A DNA stretch of 53,789 nt from Pseudomonadota bacterium. GTDB taxonomy: Bacteria; Pseudomonadota; Gammaproteobacteria; Steroidobacterales; Steroidobacteraceae. Within the stretch, counting starts at the first letter, position 1, and the number at the start of each line of letters is the position of its first letter. The DNA is taken from contig JAEWBG010000069.1 of assembly GCA_023391335.1 (NCBI GenBank), forward strand, positions 1 through 53,789, given 5' to 3'. Below, one piece after another: positions 8,817 to 17,653 of this stretch. The translations under genes were made by a program, and so were the position numbers. A model generated the notes under the pieces. The model was not told where the DNA came from, ran no database searches, and saw only the letters and a list, made by a program, of their open reading frames with translations.

Positions 8817-11174
8817 CTAGCGCGTTTTCGACTTGAGCGCCGCCGCGAGCGCCTCCGCCATCGCACCGGCGCCGACGGGTTCAGGAGCGCGCGTTGGCGC
8901 GGGCTTCGCACGGACATCATTGCGTCGCGGTGCATTGTCGTCGCGATCGCGGGTGCGCGGCGCGGAGTCATCGAGGCGCATGGTCAGCGCCACGCGTTTG
9001 CGTTGTACATCGACCTCGAGCACCTTCACCTTCACAACATCGCCCGCCTTCACGACTTCGCGCGGATCTTTGATGAACTTATTCGACATCATTGAGATGT
9101 GCACCAGTCCATCTTGGTGTACGCCGATATCGACGAACGCGCCGAAGTTCGTCACGTTGGTCACGACACCTTCCAGCACCATGCCTTGTTGCAGGTCCTT
9201 GAGTTCTTCCACGCCTTCCTTGAACTCGGCGGTCTTGAATTCAGGGCGTGGATCGCGGCCTGGCTTCTCGAGTTCGCGCAAAATGTCGCGCACCGTGGGT
9301 AGACCGAAACGCTCATCGGTGTAACGAGCTGCATCGAGCTTCTTGAGCGTCGCGGTGTCGCCGACCAGTTCACGAGCAGGTCGTTTCAGATCGGCAAGGA
9401 TGCGTTCGACGACGGGATACGCTTCCGGGTGAACTGCGGAAGCGTCGAGCGGATTTTCGCCGTTCATGACGCGCAAGAATCCGGCCGCCTGTTCGAACGT
9501 CTTATCTCCAAGACGCGGCACCTTCTTTAAGGCATCGCGTGAAGCGAATGGACCGTTGGTGTCGCGATGCTTCACGATGTTCTCTGCAAGCGTTGCGGAT
9601 AAGCCCGAGATGCGAGCGAGCAACGCGGCAGATGCAGTGTTCACGTCCACGCCGACCGCATTCACGCAATCCTCGACGACGGCATCCAGGCTGCGCGCAA
9701 GCCGAGTTTGATTCACATCGTGCTGATACTGGCCGACGCCAATCGACTTCGGATCGATCTTCACGAGCTCGGCCAATGGATCTTGCAAGCGACGTGCAAT
9801 CGACACCGCGCCACGCAAGCTCACATCCAGATCCGGAAATTCTTTCGCTGCGAGCGCCGACGCTGAGTACACCGATGCGCCGGCCTCGGAGACGACGATC
9901 TTCGTGAGCCTAAGCTCGGGCATTTTCTTGATGAGCTCACCCGCGAGCTTGTCGGTTTCGCGCGAGGCGGTGCCATTGCCGATGCTGATCAAATCGACGT
10001 TGTGACGCTTCGCGAGTTGCGCGAGCGTGACCAACGCACCATTCCAGTCGTTGCGCGGTGCGTGCGGATAAACCGTTGCGGTCTCCAAGACTTTACCCGT
10101 GCGATCGACGACAGCGACCTTTACGCCGGTACGAATGCCGGGATCGAGTCCCATGGTCGCCCGTGGACCTGCTGGAGCGGCGAGCAATAGATCGTGCAAG
10201 TTCTGAGCGAACACGCGAATCGCTTCTTCTTCTGCGCGTTCCCGCAGTTGGGTGAGCAACTCGGCTTCGAGTTGCCAGGCTAGCTTGACCTGCCAGCTCC
10301 AGCGCACTGTCTGTTGCAGCCAGGCATCCGCCGGCTGTTTGCGATCGGAAATACCGAAGCGCGCAGCGATTTTTAGTTCGCAAGAATTCAGTGGTTGCGA
10401 GCCCGTCGCTTGCGCTTCCAACTCCTCGGGGAGTTTCAGCGCCACCTTCAGCATTTCCTCTTTGCGGCCGCGGAAGAGGGCGAGCGCACGATGCGATGGG
10501 ATGTTCCGCAACGGTTCGCTGTAAGCGAAGTAGTCGCGAAACTTCTCGGCTGCCGCTTCCTTTCCTTCGCTCACCGCGGACGTCAGCACAGCCTGATCTT
10601 GCAAGTGACCACGCAGATTCGCGAGCAGCTCAGCATCTTCGGAAAACTGCTCGATCAGAATCGTGCGGGCACCATCGAGTGCGGCCTTCACATCGGGCAC
10701 GCCGGGATTTTCGCCGTGTTCGGTCTTGAACGGCTCGCGCAAATACTTTGCGGCTTCCGTTTCGGGATTCAGCGAATTATCTTTCAGCAAGGCGTCTGCT
10801 AACACATCGAGACCAGCCTCGCGCGCGATCTGCGCTTTCGTGCGGCGCTTCGGTTTAAACGGCAGGTAGAGATCTTCCAGTCGCTGCTTGGTGTCCGCGG
10901 CATCGATGCTGGTGCGTAGTTCGGGTGTCAGTTTCCCTTGCTCTTCGATGCTCTGCAGAATGGCATTGCGGCGCTCATCCAATTCCCGCAAATAGGTCAG
11001 GCGCTCTTCCAGCGTGCGCAGTTGGGTGTCGTCTAATCCGCCAGTGACTTCCTTTCGATAGCGTGCGATGAAAGGCACCGTTGCGCCTTCATCCAAAAGA
11101 GCAACGGTTGCAATCACCTGTTGCGGCTTGACGGAGAGTTCAGAGGCAATGCGAGTTTCGATCGGCAGAGGCAT
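8817..11174 (-). CDS. tex: Tex-like RNA-binding transcription accessory protein
   Basis: Tex is a cytosolic nucleic-acid-binding protein linked to transcription and RNA degradation. The chosen ATG at 11174 gives 785 residues, the usual family length; an upstream in-frame extension is unlikely to be translated. Domains in order: N-terminal helical region (LPIETRIASELSVKPQQV, FIARYRKEVTGGLDD), central YqgF/RNase H-like domain (GLDPGIRTGVKVAVVD), helix-hairpin-helix region (LSATLAENIVKHRDTNGPF, VPRLGDKTFEQAAGFLRV), and a C-terminal S1 domain (GMVLEGVVTNVTNFGAFVDIG, DGLVHISMMS). The tail after S1 is basic, alanine- and proline-rich and probably disordered. Confidence 0.95.
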   Translation of the reverse strand: MPLPIETRIASELSVKPQQVIATVALLDEGATVPFIARYRKEVTGGLDDTQLRTLEERLTYLRELDERRNAILQSIEEQGKLTPELRTSIDAADTKQRLEDLYLPFKPKRRTKAQIAREAGLDVLADALLKDNSLNPETEAAKYLREPFKTEHGENPGVPDVKAALDGARTILIEQFSEDAELLANLRGHLQDQAVLTSAVSEGKEAAAEKFRDYFAYSEPLRNIPSHRALALFRGRKEEMLKVALKLPEELEAQATGSQPLNSCELKIAARFGISDRKQPADAWLQQTVRWSWQVKLAWQLEAELLTQLRERAEEEAIRVFAQNLHDLLLAAPAGPRATMGLDPGIRTGVKVAVVDRTGKVLETATVYPHAPRNDWNGALVTLAQLAKRHNVDLISIGNGTASRETDKLAGELIKKMPELRLTKIVVSEAGASVYSASALAAKEFPDLDVSLRGAVSIARRLQDPLAELVKIDPKSIGVGQYQHDVNQTRLARSLDAVVEDCVNAVGVDVNTASAALLARISGLSATLAENIVKHRDTNGPFASRDALKKVPRLGDKTFEQAAGFLRVMNGENPLDASAVHPEAYPVVERILADLKRPARELVGDTATLKKLDAARYTDERFGLPTVRDILRELEKPGRDPRPEFKTAEFKEGVEELKDLQQGMVLEGVVTNVTNFGAFVDIGVHQDGLVHISMMSNKFIKDPREVVKAGDVVKVKVLEVDVQRKRVALTMRLDDSAPRTRDRDDNAPRRNDVRAKPAPTRAPEPVGAGAMAEALAAALKSKTR

Positions 11175-11392
11175 GCGGACTTGTCGGCGTGTGGAGCAAA
11201 TGAAGGGGCGCACTATGGAGAAGGGCGATCCCACCGACAAGACTTGAAATCACCTGCGGAATTCGGATGAAAGCAGTCCGGCCATCGCCCCGTGGATGTG
11301 TCGCTCGCGCTGGGATCGATCAAGCATCGCGCGATGCCACGCGCAATGACTGAGGTGATTACTGGATCCGTGCGGTGCTGAAGAGAAGATTG

Positions 11393-11558
11393 TCTCCACG
11401 GAGGTCGCGGAGAGCACGGAGATAGAGAAGGTCGGACACAGCTAGCTTTGCGGAACTAATGCAGCAAAGAAAGTAGGAGTACACAGAACCTCAGATGCCA
11501 TCGTCGTTCGGCGATTCGATCTTTAGATCTCCGTGTACTCCGTGATCTCCGTGGAGAT
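11393..11558. repeat. Inverted pair of CACGGAG-type arms between tex and the aldose epimerase gene
   Basis: The 396-bp gap between the start of tex and the stop of the upstream epimerase gene contains left arm 11393-11424 (TCTCCACGGAGGTCGCGGAG and following units) and inverted right arm 11526-11558 (units of CTCCGTG). The right arm ends 12 bases beyond the epimerase stop codon. The arms can pair into a hairpin with a loop of roughly 100 bases. The rest of the gap shows no gene; the tex promoter is presumably in 11175-11390 but I cannot define it. Confidence 0.75.
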
Positions 11559-11570
11559 ATTTCTTCAGTC

Positions 11571-12743
11571 TTACATCACCCCAAACTTATAAACCGTCTT
11601 CGTGTTGTATTCCTGACCAGGCTGCAGCGTGGTGCTCGGGAACGACGGCTTATTCGGCGAGTCGGGGAAGTGCTGGGTTTCCAAGCACAGTGCGCCGCGC
11701 TTCACATAGGCTTTGCCGCCGCGGCCAGGTGAACCATCGAGGAAGTTGCCGGTATAGAACTGCAGGCCGGGTTCGACGGTGTACGTTTCTAAGAAACGGC
11801 CGGATGCAGGATCCTCGACGCGAGCTGCGAGCGAGAGACCATCGCCGGAGCGGTTCAGTACCCAGTTGTGATCGTAGCCGCCCGCCAGCTTGAGCTGTTC
11901 GTTATTGGCATCGATGCGCTCGCCGATCGCCGTCTTGTTGCGGAAGTCGAAAGGCGTGCCTTCAACGGGAGCCAATTCGCCCGTCGGGATCAGGCCCTTT
12001 ACGACGGGCGTATAGCGATCTGCATTGAGTGTGACTTCATGCTTGAGAATGTCACCTGAGCCTTCGCCGGACAGATTGAAGTACGTGTGGTTCGTGAGGT
12101 TCACGACCGTCGGTTTATCCGTCGTGGCGTGATACTCGATCGCGAGCTCGTTGTTATCGTTAAGCGTGTAGGTCACGCGAGCCTGCAAATTGCCCGGGAA
12201 ACCTTCTTCCCCATCTGGGCTCGTGCGCGTGAGGATGACGCCGCGCTCGGTCGGGCGCTCAAAGGATTCAGCCTGCCAAAGGACCTTGTCGAAGCCTTTA
12301 TTGCCGCCGTGGAGTGTATTTGGGCCGTCGTTCGCGGGCAGCTTGTATGTGTTCCCGTCGAGTTTGAACTGCGCTCCGCCAATGCGATTGCCATAGCGGC
12401 CGATCAGCGCGCCGAAGAATGACTTGCCCTTCAAGTAGCCGTCGAGATCGTCATACCCAAGGGTGATGTCAGCGAACTTACCGTTGCGGTCCGGCGCCTT
12501 GATGAAGGTGACGATGCCGCCGTAGTTGATGATGCCGACTTCGAGCCCATTCGCATTCTTGAGGACGAACTGCTCCACTGCACCGCCATCCGGCATTGTG
12601 CCGTAGCTGGAACGAGAGACGCTGGATTGGGTTGCTGCCGGAGCAGGCGTGGAATCGGTGGTTTTCATGGGTTCGGATTTATGGCACGCGGCGGTGGCGA
12701 TCGTTAGGCAGGCACATCCGATGAGAAAGATGCGGCGTTGCAT
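11571..12743 (-). CDS. galM: Aldose 1-epimerase, exported lipoprotein form
   Basis: Interconverts alpha and beta anomers of galactose, glucose or related sugars. From the ATG at 12743 the protein has 390 residues. A lipoprotein signal (FLIGCACLTIATAAC) puts Cys20 as lipidation site, so it is probably periplasmic and membrane-anchored. The GalM fold starts near residue 55 (NANGLEVGIINYGGIV). Recognisable motifs are GRYGNRIGGAQF, the His-containing NLTNHTYFNLSG (catalytic acid), GGYDHNWVLN, and LCLETQHFPDSPN carrying the catalytic Glu. An exported mutarotase would suit a cell that handles sugars in the periplasm, consistent with the glucanase and receptor at the left end. Confidence 0.92.
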   Translation of the reverse strand: MQRRIFLIGCACLTIATAACHKSEPMKTTDSTPAPAATQSSVSRSSYGTMPDGGAVEQFVLKNANGLEVGIINYGGIVTFIKAPDRNGKFADITLGYDDLDGYLKGKSFFGALIGRYGNRIGGAQFKLDGNTYKLPANDGPNTLHGGNKGFDKVLWQAESFERPTERGVILTRTSPDGEEGFPGNLQARVTYTLNDNNELAIEYHATTDKPTVVNLTNHTYFNLSGEGSGDILKHEVTLNADRYTPVVKGLIPTGELAPVEGTPFDFRNKTAIGERIDANNEQLKLAGGYDHNWVLNRSGDGLSLAARVEDPASGRFLETYTVEPGLQFYTGNFLDGSPGRGGKAYVKRGALCLETQHFPDSPNKPSFPSTTLQPGQEYNTKTVYKFGVM

Positions 12744-12931
12744 AGGTGCGAGTCCCCCTGATTTGGTTTTTCGAAGCGGCGCACATGCTAGCGCATGCTG
12801 TTGGCGATCAACATGCTTCAAGAGGGTATCGCGAGTCGAGAAAACGGTATCGGCAGGCCACTGAACGCGGGGCCTAGATTGCTACGAATGTGAATGAGTC
12901 AGCGGGCGACTCGCTCGCCCGCGGGCCGTCA

Positions 12932-13201
12932 TCAAGCGCCAGTACGCGCTTGCTGATAAGCGGCGAATTCCTCCTTCGAGAGCTCGCCGTCTTTATTCTT
13001 GTCGAGGCTTTTGAACGCGACGAAGAGCGCATCGTTATCGCTGGCTTCGCTGAGGCTGATCTTGCCGTCGTTGTTCCTGTCCAGCACTTCGAAACTGACG
13101 CTGTCTTTGCTTGGAGGAGGCTCCGAGGGAGTGGCAGCCTGCGTGAGTGCAGCGAATGCGAGTAGCGCGACGGGTATTACGAATCCGACAGATTTACGCA
13201 T
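12932..13201 (-). CDS. Secreted EF-hand calcium-binding protein
   Basis: An 89-residue exported protein with signal peptide MRKSVGFVIPVALLAFAALTQA and two canonical EF-hand loops, DRNNDGKISLSE and DKNKDGELSKEE. These loops bind calcium in this family. Nothing else is present, so it is likely a small periplasmic calcium buffer or sensor. The start at 13201 is preferred because the signal peptide begins there; an in-frame start five codons upstream is less likely. Confidence 0.88.
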   Translation of the reverse strand: MRKSVGFVIPVALLAFAALTQAATPSEPPPSKDSVSFEVLDRNNDGKISLSEASDNDALFVAFKSLDKNKDGELSKEEFAAYQQARTGA

Positions 13202-13206
13202 CTGGA

Positions 13207-13302
13207 TCACTCCCAAGAGGTGAAGAAGCGCAGGAAGCCTAGCAGCAACGCTGCCGCCAGTGCAGCCGCAGAATTGCCGCTGCGGCCCTGAAGGAACTTC
13301 AT
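13207..13302 (-). CDS. Possible 31-residue hydrophobic micropeptide
   Basis: An ATG at 13302 opens a 31-codon frame just upstream of the EF-hand gene: residues NSAAALAAALLLGFLRFF form a short hydrophobic helix, and the stop falls six bases before the EF-hand start. The position would fit a leader or small membrane peptide co-transcribed with the EF-hand gene. There is no good ribosome-binding site and no known family, so chance is a serious alternative. Confidence 0.18.
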   Translation of the reverse strand: MKFLQGRSGNSAAALAAALLLGFLRFFTSWE

Positions 13303-13373
13303 GGCCGCATATGCGTTAGAGCGCTCGCGGAGGAATAACGAAAAGATGGCTTCGGGCTACGGCGGGAGGAAAA

Positions 13374-14558
13374 TTGAGGTCTACGGTTGCTGAAGAGGGT
13401 GCGGCAGCGCGAGCTGTGGCGCCTGAATCCACGGGCGGCTTGGCCGCCACGCTGCGTTGGATTGCGGTCGGCTTGGTGGTGCTGGCCGTCGCCGGAGCCT
13501 ATCCGCTGTTTCGAGCGGAGGAGCATCACCGTATCGCGAGCATCGTGCCGTGGCTGCTAACCGGCATCTTGCTTTGCTGTTTCGCCCTATTCCTTGTGGC
13601 CCTGCGTTTGAGCCGAATCGAGCGGCATCGCGCACAGCTCCTGCAGGAGCAGTTCCGAGTCCAACAAGATCTGAGCTTGGCACTCGGCGCCGCCAAGATG
13701 GTGGGCTTTCAATGCGATCTCTCCACCGGCCGCGTGCGCCGCTTCAGCGGAGCGGGCGCGCACGGACGCTTGATCACTCAGGGCACCGGCACCTACGACG
13801 AATACCTTCAGTCCATCCACCCCGAAGATCGCACGCGATTCGACCGGCATTTGCGGCAGCTCATGACGGAGGGTCGCCGCGAGTACGAACAGCAATATCG
13901 ACTCGGTTGGGCCGATGGTCGCATTACCTGGGTCGTGGACAAGGGCGAGATCCGCTACGACAAACAAGGGCGCGCTCTTGAACTGGTCGGCATCGCGCAC
14001 GATGTCACTGAAACGGTCGCGGCGCGCAATGCTCTGGACGAGAGCGAGCAACGCTTCAAACGCATTGCCGAATCGATGCCGCAAATCGTCTTCGTCACGG
14101 GTCGAGATGGCCGCATCGAATACGTCAACGCGCGTTGGCGAGAATATACCGGGTTGGAGAGTGCCGACCGCGAGGCGTATGCGCATTTGGTGCCAGCCCA
14201 GGACCGCGATGCGATCTCAGCGGCATGGCAGAAGGCGCGTGAACGAGTCGAGCCCTTCAGTGCTGAATTCAGGCTGCGCGGGCTCGATGGCACCTATCGC
14301 TGGTTCCTGACGCGTGCCGTGCCGGTGCGCGATCACAACGACGAGTTGGTGCGATGGTGCGGGACCTCGACCGATATCGACGCTCAAAAGCGTGCGGCGG
14401 AGGAGTTGCGGCTGGTCACCGATCAAGCGGAGGTGCTGCTGCTCCACTGCGATCGCAATTTACGCTTCGTATGCCGCTCGGTTGGGCGTGAGCCCGGATG
14501 CGCTGATCGGCAAATACGTTCCCGAGATTCTCGGCCCGCGTGCGTACGGCGCGATTGA
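13374..14558 (+). CDS. Hybrid sensor kinase, N-terminal part (frameshifted): transmembrane and PAS domains
   Basis: The start is TTG at 13374 with a strong GGGAGG (13364-13369) five bases upstream. The frame encodes two transmembrane helices (LRWIAVGLVVLAVAGAYPLF and VPWLLTGILLCCFALFLVAL), then a first PAS domain with PAC (about residues 105-215, ending GIAHDVTETV) and a second PAS/PAC (about 225-345, IAESMPQIVFVTGRDGRIEYVN to DIDAQKRAAEELR). It then enters a third PAS (VTDQAEVLLLHCDRNLRFV) and leaves the homologous frame at about 14461-14475. The last 28 or so codons are out-of-frame noise. The rest of the kinase continues in the next frame, so this is one gene broken by a frameshift or by a sequencing error. 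Confidence 0.85.
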   Translation: MRSTVAEEGAAARAVAPESTGGLAATLRWIAVGLVVLAVAGAYPLFRAEEHHRIASIVPWLLTGILLCCFALFLVALRLSRIERHRAQLLQEQFRVQQDLSLALGAAKMVGFQCDLSTGRVRRFSGAGAHGRLITQGTGTYDEYLQSIHPEDRTRFDRHLRQLMTEGRREYEQQYRLGWADGRITWVVDKGEIRYDKQGRALELVGIAHDVTETVAARNALDESEQRFKRIAESMPQIVFVTGRDGRIEYVNARWREYTGLESADREAYAHLVPAQDRDAISAAWQKARERVEPFSAEFRLRGLDGTYRWFLTRAVPVRDHNDELVRWCGTSTDIDAQKRAAEELRLVTDQAEVLLLHCDRNLRFVCRSVGREPGCADRQIRSRDSRPACVRRD

Positions 14559-15897
14559 AGCGCACCTTCAACAGGTCCTGCGTGGCGAGTCGGTGACGTT
14601 CGAATGCATGATCCCGTATGAGAATCTTGGCGAGAAGTTCATGCAAGGCCGATGCGTGCCTGATATCGACCCGGCAACTCGGGAAGTGAAAGGGCTGGTC
14701 GCTGTATTGACGGATCTCACCAGCCGCCGTGAGTTGGAAGAACAGTTACGCGAGGCGGATCGCCGCAAAGATGAGTTCTTGGCAATCCTCGGTCATGAGC
14801 TGCGCAATCCGCTCGCGCCCATTCGCTACGCGACCGGCTTATTGAAGCCTGGGGTGCCCGAGCAAATCGTGACGGCGGCGCAATCGGTCATCGAACGCCA
14901 GGTCACGCACATGGCGAGGTTGATCGACGACTTGCTCGATGTGAGCCGTATCACGCGCAACACCCTCGAGCTGCGGATGGAATTCGTCGACGTGCGTAGC
15001 GTCGTGAATAACGTCGTGGAAACCGTCAGGCCGCTGCTCGAGTCGGTGCGCCACAAGCTGACAGTCTCTATTCCGCCGAGCGCAGTACATGCTCGCGCCG
15101 ATGTCACGCGATTGTCGCAAGTCATCGGCAACGTCCTCAACAACGCGGCGAAATACACCGAGCCAGGCGGCCAAATCCAGCTCACGTTGGATACTAGCGG
15201 TGGCAGCGCGCGCATCCGCATTCGCGATAACGGGATCGGCATCGATTCCGCGCTGCAAGCGAGAATGTTCGAGCTATTTGTCCAAGGCGATCAGACCCAG
15301 ACACGCGCATCGGGTGGATTGGGCGTGGGTCTTGCGGTTGCGCGGCGACTCATCGAGATGCACGGGGGTGCCATCGAAGTACATAGTCGAGGCCGTGGTC
15401 GAGGAAGCGAATTCACCATCACCTTGCCGTTATCGCAGAACGTTCCGGCGAGTCACGATCCCACAGTGCTGGAGAACGTCGCGCCGATCTTCCACCGGCG
15501 TCAGCAGCTTCTGATCGTGGATGACAATCTGGACGCCGCGAACAGCCTCGCGACGCTGTTGCAGCTCTCCGGGTATGTGACACACATTGCCAATGACGGG
15601 CTCGCCGCAATCGAAATGGCGGACCTGATTCGCCCCGAAGCCATCATCATGGATCTCGGCATGCCGCGAATGACCGGTCACGAAGCCGCGCGATGGGTGC
15701 GCCAGCAGCCTTGGGGTTCGCAAACGGTTCTAATCGCCGTCACCGGTTGGGGACAAGAAGAAGATCGTCGCCGTTCGCGCGAAGCGGGCTTCGATGTGCA
15801 TCTCACCAAACCAGTCGATTCGACCACCTTGCTGCATGAGTTGCAGCAGCGTTCGATCCGGGCCAGCGAGCATGAGACCTCGGAGCGCGCCTCTTAG
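14314..15897 (+). CDS. Hybrid sensor kinase, C-terminal part (frameshifted): PAS, HisKA, HATPase, receiver
   Basis: The meaningful part begins near 14463 with YAARLGVSPDALIGKYVPEILG, the continuation of the third PAS domain. The frame is open back to 14314, but that stretch is the wrong frame of the upstream gene. Domains in order: PAC end (GLVAVLTDLTSRRELEEQL), HisKA with phospho-acceptor His in LAILGHELRNPLAPIR, HATPase with N box NVLNNAAKYTEPGG, G1 box RDNGIGID and G2 box GGLGVGLAVARRLIEMHGG, then a receiver domain (LLIVDDNLDAANSL, phospho-acceptor Asp in IIMDLGMPRMTG, Lys in LTKPVD). A restored gene would encode about 840 residues. As separated here, the fragment has no sensor or membrane anchor. 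Confidence 0.85.
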   Translation: MPCRCAITTTSWCDGAGPRPISTLKSVRRRSCGWSPIKRRCCCSTAIAIYASYAARLGVSPDALIGKYVPEILGPRAYGAIEAHLQQVLRGESVTFECMIPYENLGEKFMQGRCVPDIDPATREVKGLVAVLTDLTSRRELEEQLREADRRKDEFLAILGHELRNPLAPIRYATGLLKPGVPEQIVTAAQSVIERQVTHMARLIDDLLDVSRITRNTLELRMEFVDVRSVVNNVVETVRPLLESVRHKLTVSIPPSAVHARADVTRLSQVIGNVLNNAAKYTEPGGQIQLTLDTSGGSARIRIRDNGIGIDSALQARMFELFVQGDQTQTRASGGLGVGLAVARRLIEMHGGAIEVHSRGRGRGSEFTITLPLSQNVPASHDPTVLENVAPIFHRRQQLLIVDDNLDAANSLATLLQLSGYVTHIANDGLAAIEMADLIRPEAIIMDLGMPRMTGHEAARWVRQQPWGSQTVLIAVTGWGQEEDRRRSREAGFDVHLTKPVDSTTLLHELQQRSIRASEHETSERAS

Positions 15898-15965
15898 CGA
15901 ATGACGTTTCGGCTTGCACGCGCATCGCTTAGGCTTCGCCCATAACGATCGCAAAGCCTGCGCGG

Positions 15966-17195
15966 ATGCTCAACGTTCTTTGGCTCGCATTCTTTTTGGT
16001 CTCGATGCTCGCCGCGCTCGTGCGCTGGCTCGTTGCGGGCGATGCTGCCGTATTCGCTGCGATCGTGGCGGCGCTCTTCGAGATGGCCAAGCTGTCGGTG
16101 GAGGTTATGGTCCTGTTGTTCGGGACGCTGACCTTGTGGCTTGGATTCCTGCAAATCGCCGAGCAGGCTGGCCTCGTCAATTGGCTCGCAAGAATTCTCG
16201 GTCCCCTGTTCGCGCGCCTGATGCCTGAAGTACCGCGCGGTCATCCTGCGATCGGTTTGATCACGCTGAATTTTTCCGCGAACGTTCTCGGCTTGGATAA
16301 CGCAGCAACGCCGATCGGCTTGCGGGCGATGCGCGAGTTGCAGACGCTCAATCCCGAACCTGGGACGGCAACGAATGCACAGATTCTATTCCTGGTACTG
16401 AATGCTTCTTCGCTAACGCTGCTGCCAGTGAGCATCTTCATGTATCGGCTGCAGCAGGGCGCAACGGATCCGACGCTGGTGTTCTTGCCCATTCTGCTCG
16501 CAACGAGTGCTTCGAGCGCCGTCGGGCTCATTAGCGTTGCGTTCGTGCAGAAGCTCAAATTGCGCGATCCCGTTGTGCTTGCCTGGGTGCTCGGTGGTGC
16601 AGCCGTGCTCACGGCCTTGATTGCGACGTTGACGACGTTGACCTCCACGGCCCTTGCCGCGATGTCCTCGCTGCTTGGTAACTTGATCCTGTTTGGAATC
16701 GTCGTTGCGTTTCTAATTGCCGGCGCCGTTCGCAAGATTGCCGTGTACGAATGTTTTATCGAAGGCGCAAAGCAGGGATTCGAGGTCGCGAAGAACTTGC
16801 TCCCCTATCTCGTGGCGATGCTCTGCGCAGTCGGAGTGTTGCGTGCCTCCGGAACGCTCGATTTCATCTTGAGCGGTATCCGTCATGCGGTGGAGTTTTT
16901 CGGCTGGGATGCACGCTTCGTCGATGCGTTACCGACTGCGCTCGTCAAACCGCTGTCCGGCAGTGCAGCCCGCGCGATGTTGATCGAAACCATGCAGCAC
17001 CACGGTGTCGATAGCTTTCCGGCCTTGCTCGCGGCGACCGTTCAGGGCAGCACGGAAACGACGTTTTATGTTTTGGCGGTGTACTTCGGCGCTGTCGGCA
17101 TCCAACGTGCGCGTCATGCGGTGGGATGTGCGTTGCTTGCTGATCTTGCCGGCGTGCTGGCGTCGATTGCGGTGTGTTATTGGTTCTTCGGTTGA
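15966..17195 (+). CDS. SpmA/SpmB-like nucleoside-recognition (Gate-domain) membrane protein
   Basis: A 409-residue polytopic inner-membrane protein with about ten hydrophobic segments. It appears to be a fusion of two Gate (nucleoside-recognition) modules equivalent to Bacillus SpmA and SpmB. The first half carries ITLNFSANVLGLDNAATPIGLRAM, and the second half carries TALVKPLSGSAARAMLIE and ATVQGSTETTFYVLAVYFG, which are characteristic family motifs. In non-sporulating proteobacteria the fused form is common and its substrate is not established. It starts 68 bases after the kinase gene and may be co-transcribed with it. Confidence 0.85.
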   Translation: MLNVLWLAFFLVSMLAALVRWLVAGDAAVFAAIVAALFEMAKLSVEVMVLLFGTLTLWLGFLQIAEQAGLVNWLARILGPLFARLMPEVPRGHPAIGLITLNFSANVLGLDNAATPIGLRAMRELQTLNPEPGTATNAQILFLVLNASSLTLLPVSIFMYRLQQGATDPTLVFLPILLATSASSAVGLISVAFVQKLKLRDPVVLAWVLGGAAVLTALIATLTTLTSTALAAMSSLLGNLILFGIVVAFLIAGAVRKIAVYECFIEGAKQGFEVAKNLLPYLVAMLCAVGVLRASGTLDFILSGIRHAVEFFGWDARFVDALPTALVKPLSGSAARAMLIETMQHHGVDSFPALLAATVQGSTETTFYVLAVYFGAVGIQRARHAVGCALLADLAGVLASIAVCYWFFG

Positions 17196-17206
17196 AGCAG
17201 AGATCG

Positions 17207-17543
17207 CCTCGGGGAGCACGGGGAAAAGAGGGAAGGAGAAAGATCTCCACGGAGGACACGGAGATCACGGAGGCTAAGAAAACGAACCTGAGAATAGAAG
17301 GCTGAGAATAGAAATCCGTTCGCCCTGAGTTGGTCGAAGGGCTTCTGAGTTCATGGTTCGATTCTTCGCCGGCTCAGATCACGCCGAGCCGGAGATCCAT
17401 GGTTGCGATCAGAGCCAGGTGCGTCCGCACCCATTCAACCAAATCGCTTTTGGAATCTCCGTGTTCTCCGTGCCCTCCGTGGAGATCCTCTTTCTGGTTC
17501 TTCTCCCAACCCAGTGTTCCCCGTGTCCCCCCGTGGAATTCCT
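17207..17543. repeat. Nested inverted repeat arms (CACGGAG and GCACGGGG types) downstream of the SpmAB-like gene
   Basis: The left arm 17209-17275 holds an outer G-rich unit (GGGGAGCACGGGG) and an inner period-9 array (CTCCACGGAGGACACGGAG). The right arm has the inner inverted array at 17454-17484 and the outer inverted unit at 17511-17543 (TTCCCCGTGTCCCCCCG). Inner pairs with inner and outer with outer, so the whole folds as one nested hairpin. It begins about 12 bases after the SpmAB-like stop. The DNA between the arms has no gene. Confidence 0.78.
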
Positions 17544-17562
17544 GTTTCTGGAGCACAAATAG

Positions 17563-17589
17563 AAACGGAGGCCGAAGCCTCCGTTTTTT
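17563..17589. terminator. Bidirectional intrinsic terminator between convergent genes
   Basis: A near-perfect stem AAACGGAGGC/GCCTCCGTTT with a CGAA loop (UUCG on the other strand) is followed by six T residues on the plus strand and an imperfect T-rich tail on the minus strand. It lies between the plus-strand SpmAB-like gene and the minus-strand coiled-coil gene, so it can serve both. Confidence 0.88.
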
Positions 17590-17653
17590 CCACCCTTCAG
17601 AAGATCTGGTCCACCCCGCCCCCAGCTCGGGAGAGGACGTAGGTGCGGGAGGG

